The position numbers and the translations under genes were made by a program. Positions 27,603-37,094 of a stretch of 64,000 bases of DNA are shown in pieces. The notes beneath the pieces are model-generated. The model did no database searches and had not been told where the DNA came from. It saw only the letters and a list, made by a program, of their open reading frames with translations. Source of the stretch: Oscillospiraceae bacterium (GTDB taxonomy: Bacteria > Bacillota > Clostridia > Oscillospirales > Oscillospiraceae); NCBI GenBank assembly GCA_031270395.1, contig JAISXU010000081.1, positions 31,115 through 95,114 on the forward strand, in the 5' to 3' direction. Every line of letters starts with the position of its first letter. Position 1 is the stretch's first letter.

Positions 27603-30600
27603 ATGAACGTGAAAATAAAACGGCTGATTTCGACCGCTCTCCTATCGGCGCTTCTCCTGTCTATCGCACCGCCCGGCGCGCATTTCTCGGCGGCCTCCGC
27701 GCCGTCAAGCTGGGCCGTCCCGGAGATAAACGAAGCCAACACCGAGGGACTTCTGACACCGAACGCGCAGAAGGACTTCCAGAGGAATCTGACGCGTTCA
27801 GAGTTCTGCGAGCTCGTCGTAGCGCTGATTGAGCGCACTCTGGGACAGGAGCTGCCGCTGCCGGCGGCGAATCCGTTCACGGACACGAGCAACATCGACG
27901 TGCAGAAGGCGTCGCTCTACGGCGGGTCAACTCCCGTCGTCAACGGAGTCGGCAACGGTCTGTTCGCGCCGGACAAGAGCGTGGCGCGGCAGGAGATCAT
28001 CACCATGATGATACGCGCGCTCAACCGCCTTTCGACCGACACGGGAAAAAATCTGCTGCCGTCGCAGCCGGTGGCCTCGCTCCCGTTCGGCGACAGCTCG
28101 AAGATCGCCGATTACGCCGTTAACTCGGTAAAGACGGCGTATGCCAACGGGATGATAAAGGGCAATAATCTGGGGAACTTCAACCCGCTCGCGCAGATAA
28201 CGTCGGAGGAGTGCGTCGCCGTCGTCAGGCGCAGCAACAACTCGTCGCAGACCATAATCAACGCGGGACTCACCAACGAGCAGCTCGCCGACAAGACGGT
28301 CAGGGACATGAACATCGGCTTTGCCTACGGCGACACCGCCGACGGGGTATCGCAGAGCATCCTGCTGCCGGCGACGGGCGCGGGCGGCGCCGCCATAACG
28401 TGGTCGAGCGCTAATCCGAACGCCGTCAGCGCGTCGGGTACAGTCTCGACGGTTGGCGCCCCGCAGACCGCGACGCTCACTGCCACGGTCAGAATAGGCA
28501 CGGCGACGAGAACGAGGCAGTTCACGCTTAAAACGACGTCCTCGACAGGGGATAACAGGTTACTCGAAAACGCGTACAGGGAGCTTGAAATACTGTTCCT
28601 CAATCAGGGCGATACGCTCAGCTCGGTGACGGGGCGCGTGTTCCTGCCGGACACCGTTCTTGGCGCGGACGTAACATGGACTTCAAGTCTGCCCTCGACA
28701 GTAAACGCGGGCACCGGCGCGGTGACGATTCCGTCAAACGGCTCGCAGAGCGTCACGCTGACGGCTACTATCGCATATAACGGGAAGTACGTGACTAAGA
28801 CATTCGTGCTGTCCGTCACGGATCCGAGCAGCGTAAAGCAGGTATCTCTGCACGGCGTCGAGCTTGGCATGACGCTGAGTCAGACGCAGTCGGTACTCGG
28901 CACGGCAAGGGACAGCTTCAAGCTGTCGACAACTGAGACGTGGTACGTCTTCCATACAAACTACAATAGTTTTATCGCCGTATGCATCCGGTCGAACGGC
29001 GTTGCCGCAATATACTCGATGGCGTCGAGTTGGGCGACGCAGCTGAAAAACAAGACGACCGGCGCGGTGATAACGCCCGAACAGGCCGACGCGATGACGG
29101 GCGTCGGCGGCAGGGCGTACACCGACAGCGCCGTATCCGGCGGGACTCGCTACGCCGTGCTGATCTATGACGAGACGTCCGGCGTGACCGCTGCGCGGGT
29201 GTTCGACTCCGGGCCGGCGGAGCAGTTTATATTTCAGACGATAAACGCGTTCCGGTATCTCAAAGGCTATTCGGTGCTCGCGTGGAACGCGAAGCTCGGG
29301 GCGTCGGCGAGGGCACACACCGCCGACATGGGCACGAACAATTATCTGTCCGAGACGGGTCGCAGCGGCAGCACCTTCGCCACGCGCGCGCTGGCGCAGG
29401 GCTATGAGAGCGCGCTGGTGGCCTCCGGCGCGGTGACGGGCGGAGGCGCGAACGCTTTTGATATCCTCGACGGCTATATCGGAGTCGCCACCAACCGCGC
29501 AAAGCTGCTGAGCACGTCGCTGACTGTCGTCGGCGTGGGCTTCGGGAGCGGATACTCCGGCGCGAACAGCACGCTGGGAACGGTCGTGTTCGGGACGCTG
29601 ATAGGCATTACGGGAGTTACAAGCACGCCGTCGGCAGTGGCGGTCAACGTCAACGGCAGCGCCGTCGTGACACTGACCGTCTCGCCGTCGAACCGGAACG
29701 AGACGTTCACCGTCGCGTCGTCGAACACCTATTACTTTACCGTGACTGCGAATACCGGCTCCGCCTCGACGGTGACGGCGACGCTCACGGGGGTGGCGCA
29801 GGGCAGCGCGAACATCACGGTTACCGGCAGCTCCAGCGGCAACGTGTACTCGATCCCCGTAAGTATCGGCACGGTCTACGCGTCGAGCGTCACTATAAGT
29901 AACGAGAAAACGACGGTTGTAAGCAATCAAACGACCCCGGTTGCAAACGCCGGCAACTATGTTCTGGGCAAGGGAAATACGTACAAGTTCACCGCGTATA
30001 CGAACACTTCCTCTTCGTACGCGACGGACGCCGCCGTCACGTGGTCGTCCTCCGCCCCCTCCGTGGCCACGGTATCCTCGACCGGCCTCGTCACGGGCTT
30101 GAACAACGGTACGGCGGCGATAACGGCGAGGATACAGCGCAGCGCCAGCGCGAGCGATTATATAACCGTGACGATGAGTTTCACCGTAGTCACGCTGTCG
30201 TTCAGCGGCACAGGAATGAGCAACAACATCTTAAGCCTGAATATATCCAGCTCCAATGCCTCCGCCGTGATAACCCCGACCGTGGCGGGCGCGTCGCTGC
30301 CGAGCGGGACGACGCTGCAGTATTACGGGACGTCGAGTAATTCCGGCATAGTCACGGTTGCGTCCGCGTACGCGTCAACGGTTAGCGTCACGGGCGTGGC
30401 TTCCGGACAGGCGGCGATAAACGTCACGGCGATCGCGACAGGCTTGACCGGCGACGCAAAAGTCACCGGTAGCTTCACGGCGACAGTCACAGGACAGTCG
30501 CAGTATCCGACGGGCTTCACCCTTTCGACGACAGAACTTACAGTCTACGCCGGAGATCCCACACCAAAATACATCACCGTTACGACGAATCCTCCCAATG

Positions 30601-31082
30601 TTGCGAACAAGACCATGGTGATCGATGCTGCGGAGTCAACGTCGGGCTATGGTAGTATCGCATCAATTACGCTGGACAGCACAAACAACAGAATTGCGAT
30701 TGCTGGCAATGCTACGGGAACAGTGAGCATACGCGTGTATATGAAGGGACAAAATATCGACGATCGGATAAATCCGCAAACTTTCTCAGTTACTGTCGCT
30801 CCCGCGGAGGTTACCGGCATTATGATCAATGGTGGCGCCGAGTCCGTAACTATTGACAACAACCAGGCTGTAACTCTAACTTGTCAACTGGTGCCCTCGT
30901 ACGCGACGACGCCCGTCACAATCATATGGAGCAGTAACAATCCCGCAGCAGCTACAGTTGACACAAACGGCGTCGTCACACCGGTTGGCAATGGTCAAGC
31001 GATTATCACCGCGGCAATAAACAACACATATATAACTGATACAATTGGCGTTAGTGTAACCTTTCTCGGTCCTCAGACTTAA
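27603..31082 (+). CDS. Large surface protein: SLH repeats + bacterial Ig-like (Big_2-type) repeats + CAP/SCP domain
   Basis: Signal peptide; SLH-like N-terminus (FTDTSNIDVQKASLYGGSTPVVNGVGNGLFAPDKSVARQEIITMMIRAL); VTWSSSAPSVATVSSTGLVTGLNNGTAAITA repeats; CAP-like INAFRYLKGYSVLAWNAKLGASARAHTADMGTNNYL. Confidence 0.88.
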   Translation: MNVKIKRLISTALLSALLLSIAPPGAHFSAASAPSSWAVPEINEANTEGLLTPNAQKDFQRNLTRSEFCELVVALIERTLGQELPLPAANPFTDTSNIDVQKASLYGGSTPVVNGVGNGLFAPDKSVARQEIITMMIRALNRLSTDTGKNLLPSQPVASLPFGDSSKIADYAVNSVKTAYANGMIKGNNLGNFNPLAQITSEECVAVVRRSNNSSQTIINAGLTNEQLADKTVRDMNIGFAYGDTADGVSQSILLPATGAGGAAITWSSANPNAVSASGTVSTVGAPQTATLTATVRIGTATRTRQFTLKTTSSTGDNRLLENAYRELEILFLNQGDTLSSVTGRVFLPDTVLGADVTWTSSLPSTVNAGTGAVTIPSNGSQSVTLTATIAYNGKYVTKTFVLSVTDPSSVKQVSLHGVELGMTLSQTQSVLGTARDSFKLSTTETWYVFHTNYNSFIAVCIRSNGVAAIYSMASSWATQLKNKTTGAVITPEQADAMTGVGGRAYTDSAVSGGTRYAVLIYDETSGVTAARVFDSGPAEQFIFQTINAFRYLKGYSVLAWNAKLGASARAHTADMGTNNYLSETGRSGSTFATRALAQGYESALVASGAVTGGGANAFDILDGYIGVATNRAKLLSTSLTVVGVGFGSGYSGANSTLGTVVFGTLIGITGVTSTPSAVAVNVNGSAVVTLTVSPSNRNETFTVASSNTYYFTVTANTGSASTVTATLTGVAQGSANITVTGSSSGNVYSIPVSIGTVYASSVTISNEKTTVVSNQTTPVANAGNYVLGKGNTYKFTAYTNTSSSYATDAAVTWSSSAPSVATVSSTGLVTGLNNGTAAITARIQRSASASDYITVTMSFTVVTLSFSGTGMSNNILSLNISSSNASAVITPTVAGASLPSGTTLQYYGTSSNSGIVTVASAYASTVSVTGVASGQAAINVTAIATGLTGDAKVTGSFTATVTGQSQYPTGFTLSTTELTVYAGDPTPKYITVTTNPPNVANKTMVIDAAESTSGYGSIASITLDSTNNRIAIAGNATGTVSIRVYMKGQNIDDRINPQTFSVTVAPAEVTGIMINGGAESVTIDNNQAVTLTCQLVPSYATTPVTIIWSSNNPAAATVDTNGVVTPVGNGQAIITAAINNTYITDTIGVSVTFLGPQT

Positions 31083-31149
31083 CAGCAACGTTTAGCGCCG
31101 CTCCGTGCGGAGCAATAACGCTCCGACTTGTGAAAGGGGGGCAGCGGAT

Positions 31150-32694
31150 ATGCGCAGGATGCCGATCGGCATACAGGATTTTGATAGCCTGATAACGGGC
31201 GGATACGCCTACATCGATAAGACCCGGTGGGTATACGAACTGGCGAACGAAGGCGTCTACTTCTTCCTCGGCCGCCCGAGACGCTTCGGGAAGAGTCTGC
31301 TGCTCTCCACGCTGTGCGCGTACTTCGAGGGTAAGCGGGAGCTGTTTCGTGGGCTTGCGATGGAGGGCCTTGAAAAGGAATGGGCGTCATGGCCCGTGCT
31401 GCACATTGATTTGAACGTGTCCTCATACAGGAACGCGGAGGATTTGGAATCCGGTCTGGACACTAATCTGCGGCGTTTTGAGAGAGTGTGGGGTATTGAC
31501 GGGCAGACGTCCGGGAAGACGCCGGCCGCGCGTTTTTACGACCTGATTCAAACAGCCTGTGAGAAGTCGGGGCGCAGAATCGTGGTCTTGGTGGACGAGT
31601 ACGACAGACCGCTGTTGCAGACGATGGAGGCGGGCGCGGCGAACGACGAGATGCGAACCGCGCTGAAGGGATTCTACGGAGTCTTGAAGAGCGCCAACCA
31701 ATGGCTGCGCTTCGTGCTGCTGACGGGAGTTACCAAATTCAGCAGGGTCAGCGTGTTCAGCGACTTGAACATGCTGCGGGATATCAGCATGGAGGAGCCT
31801 TACAACGGCATATGCGGCATATCCGCGCGGGAACTCGAGGAGAACTTCAAGACTGAGCTTTCGGCGCTGGCGGAGAAAAACGGCATGACATACGGCGAAG
31901 CCGTCGCCGAGATGAAAAGGCGCTACGACGGATACCGATTCAGCGACGCCGACGAGAGCATGTACAATCCGTTCAGTGTGCTTAATACATTGAAAAAGAA
32001 AGTATTCTCTTACTACTGGTTCAAGACGGGAACGCCGACTTTCCTCATCGAACAGATCAGGAAAGCGGATTTTGACCTTCTGAAATTCGCGGGCGGCGTG
32101 GAAATACCGGCCCACTCTATAGACGACTACCGTGCGGGAGGGGACAATCCCGTGCCGCTGCTGTACCAGAGCGGCTACCTGACGATAGTCGGTCACAGGA
32201 ACGACCGGTATATGCTCGATTTCCCGAACGAGGAGGTGCGGTACGGATTTCTGAGAGAGCTGTTGCCGTACTATACCTACAGACCGCCGGGACAGGAATT
32301 TTTCGCCGATTACTTCATCGACGATCTGCGCGCGGGCGATGTGGACGGCTTTATGGGGCGTATGCGGGCTTTCTTCGCGAACATACCATACGAGCTGAAC
32401 GATAATACGGAGCGCCATTACCAGACCGTGTTCTATCTCGTGTTCACCATGCTTGGGCAGTACGCGCAGGCGGAGGTACGCAGCGCAAAGGGGAGGGCGG
32501 ACGCCGTAGTCCGGACGCCGGACGCGGTGTACGTATTCGAGTTCAAGCTGAACGGTACGGCGGAGGAAGCGCTTGCGCAGATCGACGACAGGGGTTACGC
32601 CATCCCCTATGAGGCGGGCGGGCGCAAGGTCGTTAAGATCGGCGCGGCATTCGATAAGGACGAGCGGAACATCTCGCGCTGGCTTGTGAGATAA
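31150..32694 (+). CDS. AAA-ATPase-like domain / PD-(D/E)XK nuclease domain protein
   Basis: MPIGIQDFDSLITGGYAYIDKTRWVYELANEGVYFFLGRPRRFGKSLLLSTL; C-terminal VYVFEFKLNGTAEEALAQIDDRGYAIPY. Confidence 0.92.
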   Translation: MRRMPIGIQDFDSLITGGYAYIDKTRWVYELANEGVYFFLGRPRRFGKSLLLSTLCAYFEGKRELFRGLAMEGLEKEWASWPVLHIDLNVSSYRNAEDLESGLDTNLRRFERVWGIDGQTSGKTPAARFYDLIQTACEKSGRRIVVLVDEYDRPLLQTMEAGAANDEMRTALKGFYGVLKSANQWLRFVLLTGVTKFSRVSVFSDLNMLRDISMEEPYNGICGISARELEENFKTELSALAEKNGMTYGEAVAEMKRRYDGYRFSDADESMYNPFSVLNTLKKKVFSYYWFKTGTPTFLIEQIRKADFDLLKFAGGVEIPAHSIDDYRAGGDNPVPLLYQSGYLTIVGHRNDRYMLDFPNEEVRYGFLRELLPYYTYRPPGQEFFADYFIDDLRAGDVDGFMGRMRAFFANIPYELNDNTERHYQTVFYLVFTMLGQYAQAEVRSAKGRADAVVRTPDAVYVFEFKLNGTAEEALAQIDDRGYAIPYEAGGRKVVKIGAAFDKDERNISRWLVR

Positions 32695-32722
32695 ATCCGC
32701 ATATCAGGGGGGTTAGCAACAA

Positions 32723-33268
32723 ATGTACATAGATTCAAAAACCGCGGAGGGACAGGCTGTTCTTGAAGCGGCGCGCGCGATGTGCGCCGCGGCGCGCACC
32801 GCGCCCAAGGCGTGCGGTACCGACGAACTCGACACGGCGATACTGACCGGAGAGGACAAGGACGCGCTCGCGACGAAGATGCGCGAAATCGGGACGGCGC
32901 TGGGTGACAAGGGCGGCTTCTTCATACGCGACGCGGGCAACGTGGACGAGAGCGCGGCCGTCGTGCTAATCGGCGCGAAGTACGAGACGCGCAAGCTCGG
33001 GAAGCTGTGCGGACTGTGCGGGTTCGACGGGTGTACGGAGTGTAAGCGGGCGGGCGCGACGTGTGTATTCACGCCGATGGATCTCGGTATAGCGCTCGGA
33101 AGCGCGGTCGCCGTCGCCGCCGACCGCCGGCTGGATAACCGCATGATGTTCACCGCGGGCAAGGCGGCCGACGCGCTCGGGATGCTTGGAGAGCTCGGGG
33201 AACGCAGAATGATAATCGGCATACCGCTCTCCGCGTCCGGCAAGTCGCCGTATTTTGACAGAAAGTAA
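32723..33268 (+). CDS. DUF2148 (ferredoxin-domain) protein
   Basis: AARTAPKACGTDELDTAILTGEDKDALA; LCGLCGFDGCTECKRAGATCVF Cys cluster. Confidence 0.85.
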   Translation: MYIDSKTAEGQAVLEAARAMCAAARTAPKACGTDELDTAILTGEDKDALATKMREIGTALGDKGGFFIRDAGNVDESAAVVLIGAKYETRKLGKLCGLCGFDGCTECKRAGATCVFTPMDLGIALGSAVAVAADRRLDNRMMFTAGKAADALGMLGELGERRMIIGIPLSASGKSPYFDRK

Positions 33269-33277
33269 AGCAGGAGG

Positions 33278-33416
33278 GAAAAGGTTGAAACAAGTTCAAC
33301 CTTTTCGTTGCAATCGCGTTTTGCTCGCCCTACGGGCAACCGCAAAACAGGCGCATTATGACCATGTCTTTTCATGATCGTTTTGTGCCTGAAGTGAAAC
33401 GAAAGGAATGGTCATA
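33278..33416. repeat. Nested hairpin leader upstream of pduL-like gene
   Basis: GAAAAGGTTGAA/TTCAACCTTTTC (33278-33306); GTTTTGC/GCAAAAC; TATGACCAT (33357-33365)/ATGGTCATA (33408-33416). Confidence 0.75.
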
Positions 33417-33419
33417 AAT

Positions 33420-33995
33420 ATGACTGAATTCAACGTGACTATCGAGGGTTCCGGCAAGCACTGTCATGTCAGGCGCGAGACGCTCGAGCGCCTGTTTGGC
33501 GCCGGGTTTGAGTTGGAGGTAAAGAAGTGGCTGTCACAGCCGGGGCAGTTCGCGACGCCGCAGAAGGTGACCGTCGTCGGGCCGCGCGGCGAGACGTCGA
33601 TTTCGATAATCGGGCCGTGCCGCAAGGCGGATCAGGTCGAGCTCTCGATGACGGACGCGCGCGCGCTCGGATTTGACTGCCCTATACGGGAGAGCGGCGA
33701 CCTGCGCGGCAGCCCCGGCTGCAAGCTGATAGGGCCGGCGGGCGAGGCGGTCATAGACGAGGGAGTTATAGTGGCCAAACGGCACGTTCACCTCACGCCC
33801 GAGGACGCGGAAAAATACGGGCTGAAGGACAAACAGCTCGTAAGGGTGTCCGTGGGGGGCGACAGGGCGCTCGTGTTCGATGAGGTCGTCGCGCGAGTCA
33901 GCCCCGAATACGCCACATATATGCACATAGACTACGACGAGATGAACGCCGCCGCCATGACGGGCGCGGAGCCGGTCGGCCACGTGACGGCGTAA
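33420..33995 (+). CDS. PduL-family phosphate acyltransferase (phosphate propanoyltransferase)
   Basis: EGSGKHCHVRRETLERLFGAGFELEVKKWLSQPGQFATPQKVTVVGPRG; VVAKRHVHLTPEDAEKYGLKD. Confidence 0.92.
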   Translation: MTEFNVTIEGSGKHCHVRRETLERLFGAGFELEVKKWLSQPGQFATPQKVTVVGPRGETSISIIGPCRKADQVELSMTDARALGFDCPIRESGDLRGSPGCKLIGPAGEAVIDEGVIVAKRHVHLTPEDAEKYGLKDKQLVRVSVGGDRALVFDEVVARVSPEYATYMHIDYDEMNAAAMTGAEPVGHVTA

Positions 33996-34001
33996 ACCTC
34001 T

Positions 34002-34694
34002 CTAATCACAGATTTTTCGCGGCGTGAAGCCTATGTAGTCGGCGGAAATCATATGGTAATCAATACCGTCAACAACGCCCTGTACGGCATAGCGGTGGCC
34101 GGCCCCGTGTACGTGGCCGTACCAGCATCGCTTGACGTTATGGGCGCGCATTACGTCGATGATCTCGTCGCATCTGCTCCTGTTGAATATTGGGGGATAG
34201 TGGAGAAAACAGAGCTTTTCAGGCGCGTCTCCTGCCGCCTCCAGAGATATATTCAATCTCTGCGCCTCACGGCGGATGATTTTGTCGTTGTGCGACGCGT
34301 CGAGCTTGTCCTCAATCGTCCACCCGCGCGAACCGCAGATGGCCTTATCCCCGTAGAGAAAGCAATTATTGTGAAGAATACTCATATCGGAAAAACCGTG
34401 CGTCTCGAAAAAAGCGCTTATTTTCGCCGCCGTACTCCACCAATGGTCGTGGTTGCCCTTCATAATGAGCTTTTTACCCGGCAGCTCCGATATAAAGCGG
34501 AAGTCCCGGACACTCTTGTCAAGCGAAGACGCCCACGACAAATCGCCGCACAACACGCATACGTCGTCAGGCGTGAGCGCGGCGAAGCCCGCCGCTATTT
34601 TTCCTACGTAGCCGTCCCAGCCCTCGCCGAAGACGTCCATTGGTTTATTGCTCCCGAGCGAAAGATGCAGATCTCCGATCGCGTACAGCGCCAT
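34002..34694 (-). CDS. Metallophosphoesterase
   Basis: MALYAIGDLHLSLGSNKPMDVFG...CGDLSWASS...MKGNHDHWW...YGHVHGAGHR. Confidence 0.93.
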   Translation of the reverse strand: MALYAIGDLHLSLGSNKPMDVFGEGWDGYVGKIAAGFAALTPDDVCVLCGDLSWASSLDKSVRDFRFISELPGKKLIMKGNHDHWWSTAAKISAFFETHGFSDMSILHNNCFLYGDKAICGSRGWTIEDKLDASHNDKIIRREAQRLNISLEAAGDAPEKLCFLHYPPIFNRSRCDEIIDVMRAHNVKRCWYGHVHGAGHRYAVQGVVDGIDYHMISADYIGFTPRKICD

Positions 34695-34875
34695 TCGGCA
34701 GTTTTTTCCTTTCGGTGAATAATACGCGACGCGCGCGCAAATACTACTTGCGGGTGCCGCAGGACGCCCTGTCTGAAACGGGATAATATCCCGGAATGCC
34801 GCCACGGAAAGCTCCCGACGTTTACGCCCGGACGCTTTGATGCCGTGACGCGCACATTAACGTGGAGGTACTACC

Positions 34876-35124
34876 ATGAGCAGCAGTAACAACTACGGCG
34901 GCAATTCAAACGGCAAAAACAGCACCGGAGGCGGCGACGCCCGCAACTGCCAAAGCGACAGGGATCGCTGCGGGAAAAATGCCGGCGACGACAAAACCGG
35001 CGCCGAGAGCAACGGGAAGAACCACGGCGCGGTCCCGGGCGGCAAGAACGTCAACGGCGGCCATGGCGCCAAGCCGGACTGCGGGCGCGCGGGCGCGAAC
35101 AGCGTAACCAGACCGGCAAAGTAA
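34876..35124 (+). CDS. Small Gly/Asn/Lys-rich, predicted disordered protein
   Basis: Good RBS (GTGGAGGT) upstream; MSSSNNYGGNSNGKNSTGGGDARNC...; followed by a strong hairpin. Confidence 0.55.
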   Translation: MSSSNNYGGNSNGKNSTGGGDARNCQSDRDRCGKNAGDDKTGAESNGKNHGAVPGGKNVNGGHGAKPDCGRAGANSVTRPAK

Positions 35125-35136
35125 CGGATTTGCTCC

Positions 35137-35178
35137 GAAGTCCGGCGCCGCACATTTCGGATTGCAGCGCCGGACTTC
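35137..35178. terminator. Perfect 12 bp stem hairpin between convergent genes (probable bidirectional terminator)
   Basis: GAAGTCCGGCGC...GCGCCGGACTTC; no clear T-tract. Confidence 0.6.
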
Positions 35179-35235
35179 GACCTTACGGTCACAAAATCAA
35201 GCCGCGCGGCGGGCGCGTTCCCCCGGCGACGCGTC

Positions 35236-36312
35236 TTATACCTCCGCCGTCCAGCCCATGTCGTCGGGACGATCGCCCGTCTGTAAGCCGTAGAGCGTCT
35301 CGTAAAGCCGCTGCGACAGCTCGCCCACCTTGCCGCCGCTGATTGTGATCTCGCCGTTTTCAAACACAAGCCTGCCCACCGGCGATATGACCGCCGCCGT
35401 TCCCGCGGCAAACACCTCTCCGAGACGGCCGCCCTCCGCGGCTGCGCGTACGTCGTCGATACTCAGACGTCGCTCGGATACGCGCGCGCCCCACTTTTTG
35501 AGCAGCGCTATCACGCTGTCGCGCGTCACGCCGGGCAGGATAGTTCCGGACAGCGGCGCCGTTATGACCTCGCCGTCAATAACAAAAAAGGCGTTAGACG
35601 TGCCTATTTCCTCGACGTATTTGCGCTCAATGGCATCGAGCCACAGCGCCTGTTCACAACCGCGCGCCGCGGCCTTCCCCTGCGCTTTCAGCGAAGCGGC
35701 GTAATTGCCGCCCACCTTGGCAAAGCCCGTGCCGCCCGGAAACGCGCGCACGTACTCCTCTTCGACAAATATGCTCGTCGCGGCGAGCGAACCGCCCGGC
35801 GTGTCGTAGTAAGGGCCGACGGGCGAGCATATGATCACAAATTTGTAGTGATGCGCCGGATGCACGCCAATAACCGGCTCGTCCGCGAATATGAACGGAC
35901 GGATGTACAGACTAGTACCCTCCTTCTCCGGTATCCAACCGCGCTCCAGCGAGACTATCGCTTTCACTGCCTCGACAAACAGCCCGTCGTCGAGACGGGG
36001 TATACATATCCTGTCGCACGAGCGCGCCGCGCGCGCGGCGTTCATGTCCGGGCGGAACAGCAGCACGCGCCCGTCGCGCGCGCGGTACGCCTTCAGTCCC
36101 TCGAATATCTCCTGCGCGTAATGCAGCACGGCGGCGGCGGGGTCGAGCGCAATCGGCCCGTAGGGGACGATACGCCCGTCGTGCCAGCCATTCTCGTCGT
36201 CATAGTCCATTATGAGCATATGGTCGGAGAACGCGCGCCCGAATTTGAGCGTATCCGGATCCGGTTTGGGTTTGGGATTTGCCGTTTTCTCTATCCTGAA
36301 TTCATATTTCAT
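35236..36312 (-). CDS. ilvE: Branched-chain amino acid aminotransferase
   Basis: FSDHMLIMDYDDENGWHDGRIVPYGPIALDPAAAVLHYAQEIFEGLKAYR; EEIGTSNAFFVIDGEVITAPL. Confidence 0.95.
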   Translation of the reverse strand: MKYEFRIEKTANPKPKPDPDTLKFGRAFSDHMLIMDYDDENGWHDGRIVPYGPIALDPAAAVLHYAQEIFEGLKAYRARDGRVLLFRPDMNAARAARSCDRICIPRLDDGLFVEAVKAIVSLERGWIPEKEGTSLYIRPFIFADEPVIGVHPAHHYKFVIICSPVGPYYDTPGGSLAATSIFVEEEYVRAFPGGTGFAKVGGNYAASLKAQGKAAARGCEQALWLDAIERKYVEEIGTSNAFFVIDGEVITAPLSGTILPGVTRDSVIALLKKWGARVSERRLSIDDVRAAAEGGRLGEVFAAGTAAVISPVGRLVFENGEITISGGKVGELSQRLYETLYGLQTGDRPDDMGWTAEV

Positions 36313-36316
36313 TTTG

Positions 36317-36532
36317 TCACTGCTCCTTGTCCGAATTTTTTGCGCTCTTGCGTTCCCGCAGACGTCTTACAATATGCACGGTGAACATGACGGCGCCGGC
36401 TGCCATTAAAATAATGGATATTACGCTAAACCGCTTGCCCTCCTCGGGCTTCAGCAGCACGTCCACCCAGATACCCGCGGAAAATGTGATAAGCCCGATA
36501 TTCCCGATATTCTTGACGACGAATTCTTTCAT
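36317..36532 (-). CDS. Small membrane protein
   Basis: MKEFVVKNIGNIGLITFSAGIWVDVLLKPEEGKRFSVISIILMAAGAVMFTVHIVRR; two hydrophobic segments; in operon order. Confidence 0.65.
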   Translation of the reverse strand: MKEFVVKNIGNIGLITFSAGIWVDVLLKPEEGKRFSVISIILMAAGAVMFTVHIVRRLRERKSAKNSDKEQ

Positions 36533-36554
36533 TGTACGCACCCTTTCATCCCGC

Positions 36555-37094
36555 TCACTGCGCGCTTGGCTTCCAGAAGTCAAACGCGCCGATATTCAAG
36601 TCGATGAGCTTGGCCTTGCTTCCGGTAAACGTCTTCTCCATTACCTTGAGTATCGAGTCGCGCGACACGACGCCGGTGGATCGCACGATCGCGCCCAGCA
36701 TTATCATATTGGCCACGCGCGCGCTGCCGAGCTCCTTCGCGAGCTCGTTCACGGGAACGTCGTGCACGGTGATGTCGGCGCGCGACGGCCTCTGCGATAT
36801 TATCGACGTGTTGAGCAGCAGTACGCCGCCCGGTTTTACCATCCGCTCGAATTTGAGCAGCGAGGGGAGATTCATAGCCACTACGCAGTCGGCGTCGTAT
36901 ATAAGCGGGCTGCTTATCGGCCTGTCGGACACCACTACCGTGCAGTTGGCCGTGCCGCCGCGCATCTCCGGCCCGTACGACGGGTAATAGGTGGTCTCCT
37001 TGCCCTCGTACATGGCGGCGTACGTCGTCATCTGTCCCATGAGGATTATGCCCTGTCCGCCGGAACCGGCGAAAAACAGCTTTTGAGCGCTCAT
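36555..37094 (-). CDS. 2-oxoacid:ferredoxin oxidoreductase gamma subunit
   Basis: FAGSGGQGIILMGQMTTYAAMYEGKETTYYPSYGPEMRGGTANC. Confidence 0.92.
   Translation of the reverse strand: MSAQKLFFAGSGGQGIILMGQMTTYAAMYEGKETTYYPSYGPEMRGGTANCTVVVSDRPISSPLIYDADCVVAMNLPSLLKFERMVKPGGVLLLNTSIISQRPSRADITVHDVPVNELAKELGSARVANMIMLGAIVRSTGVVSRDSILKVMEKTFTGSKAKLIDLNIGAFDFWKPSAQ

Noticed and set aside
28734-29930. 398-aa antisense ORF within the SLH/CAP gene
   Set aside because: Arg/Ala-rich translation with no motif; antisense to a convincing domain-rich protein.
31150-32694. Novel defence system built around the AAA-ATPase/nuclease protein
   Set aside because: No partner effector genes; neighbours are SLH/CAP protein and DUF2148/PduL housekeeping-type genes; family is widespread.
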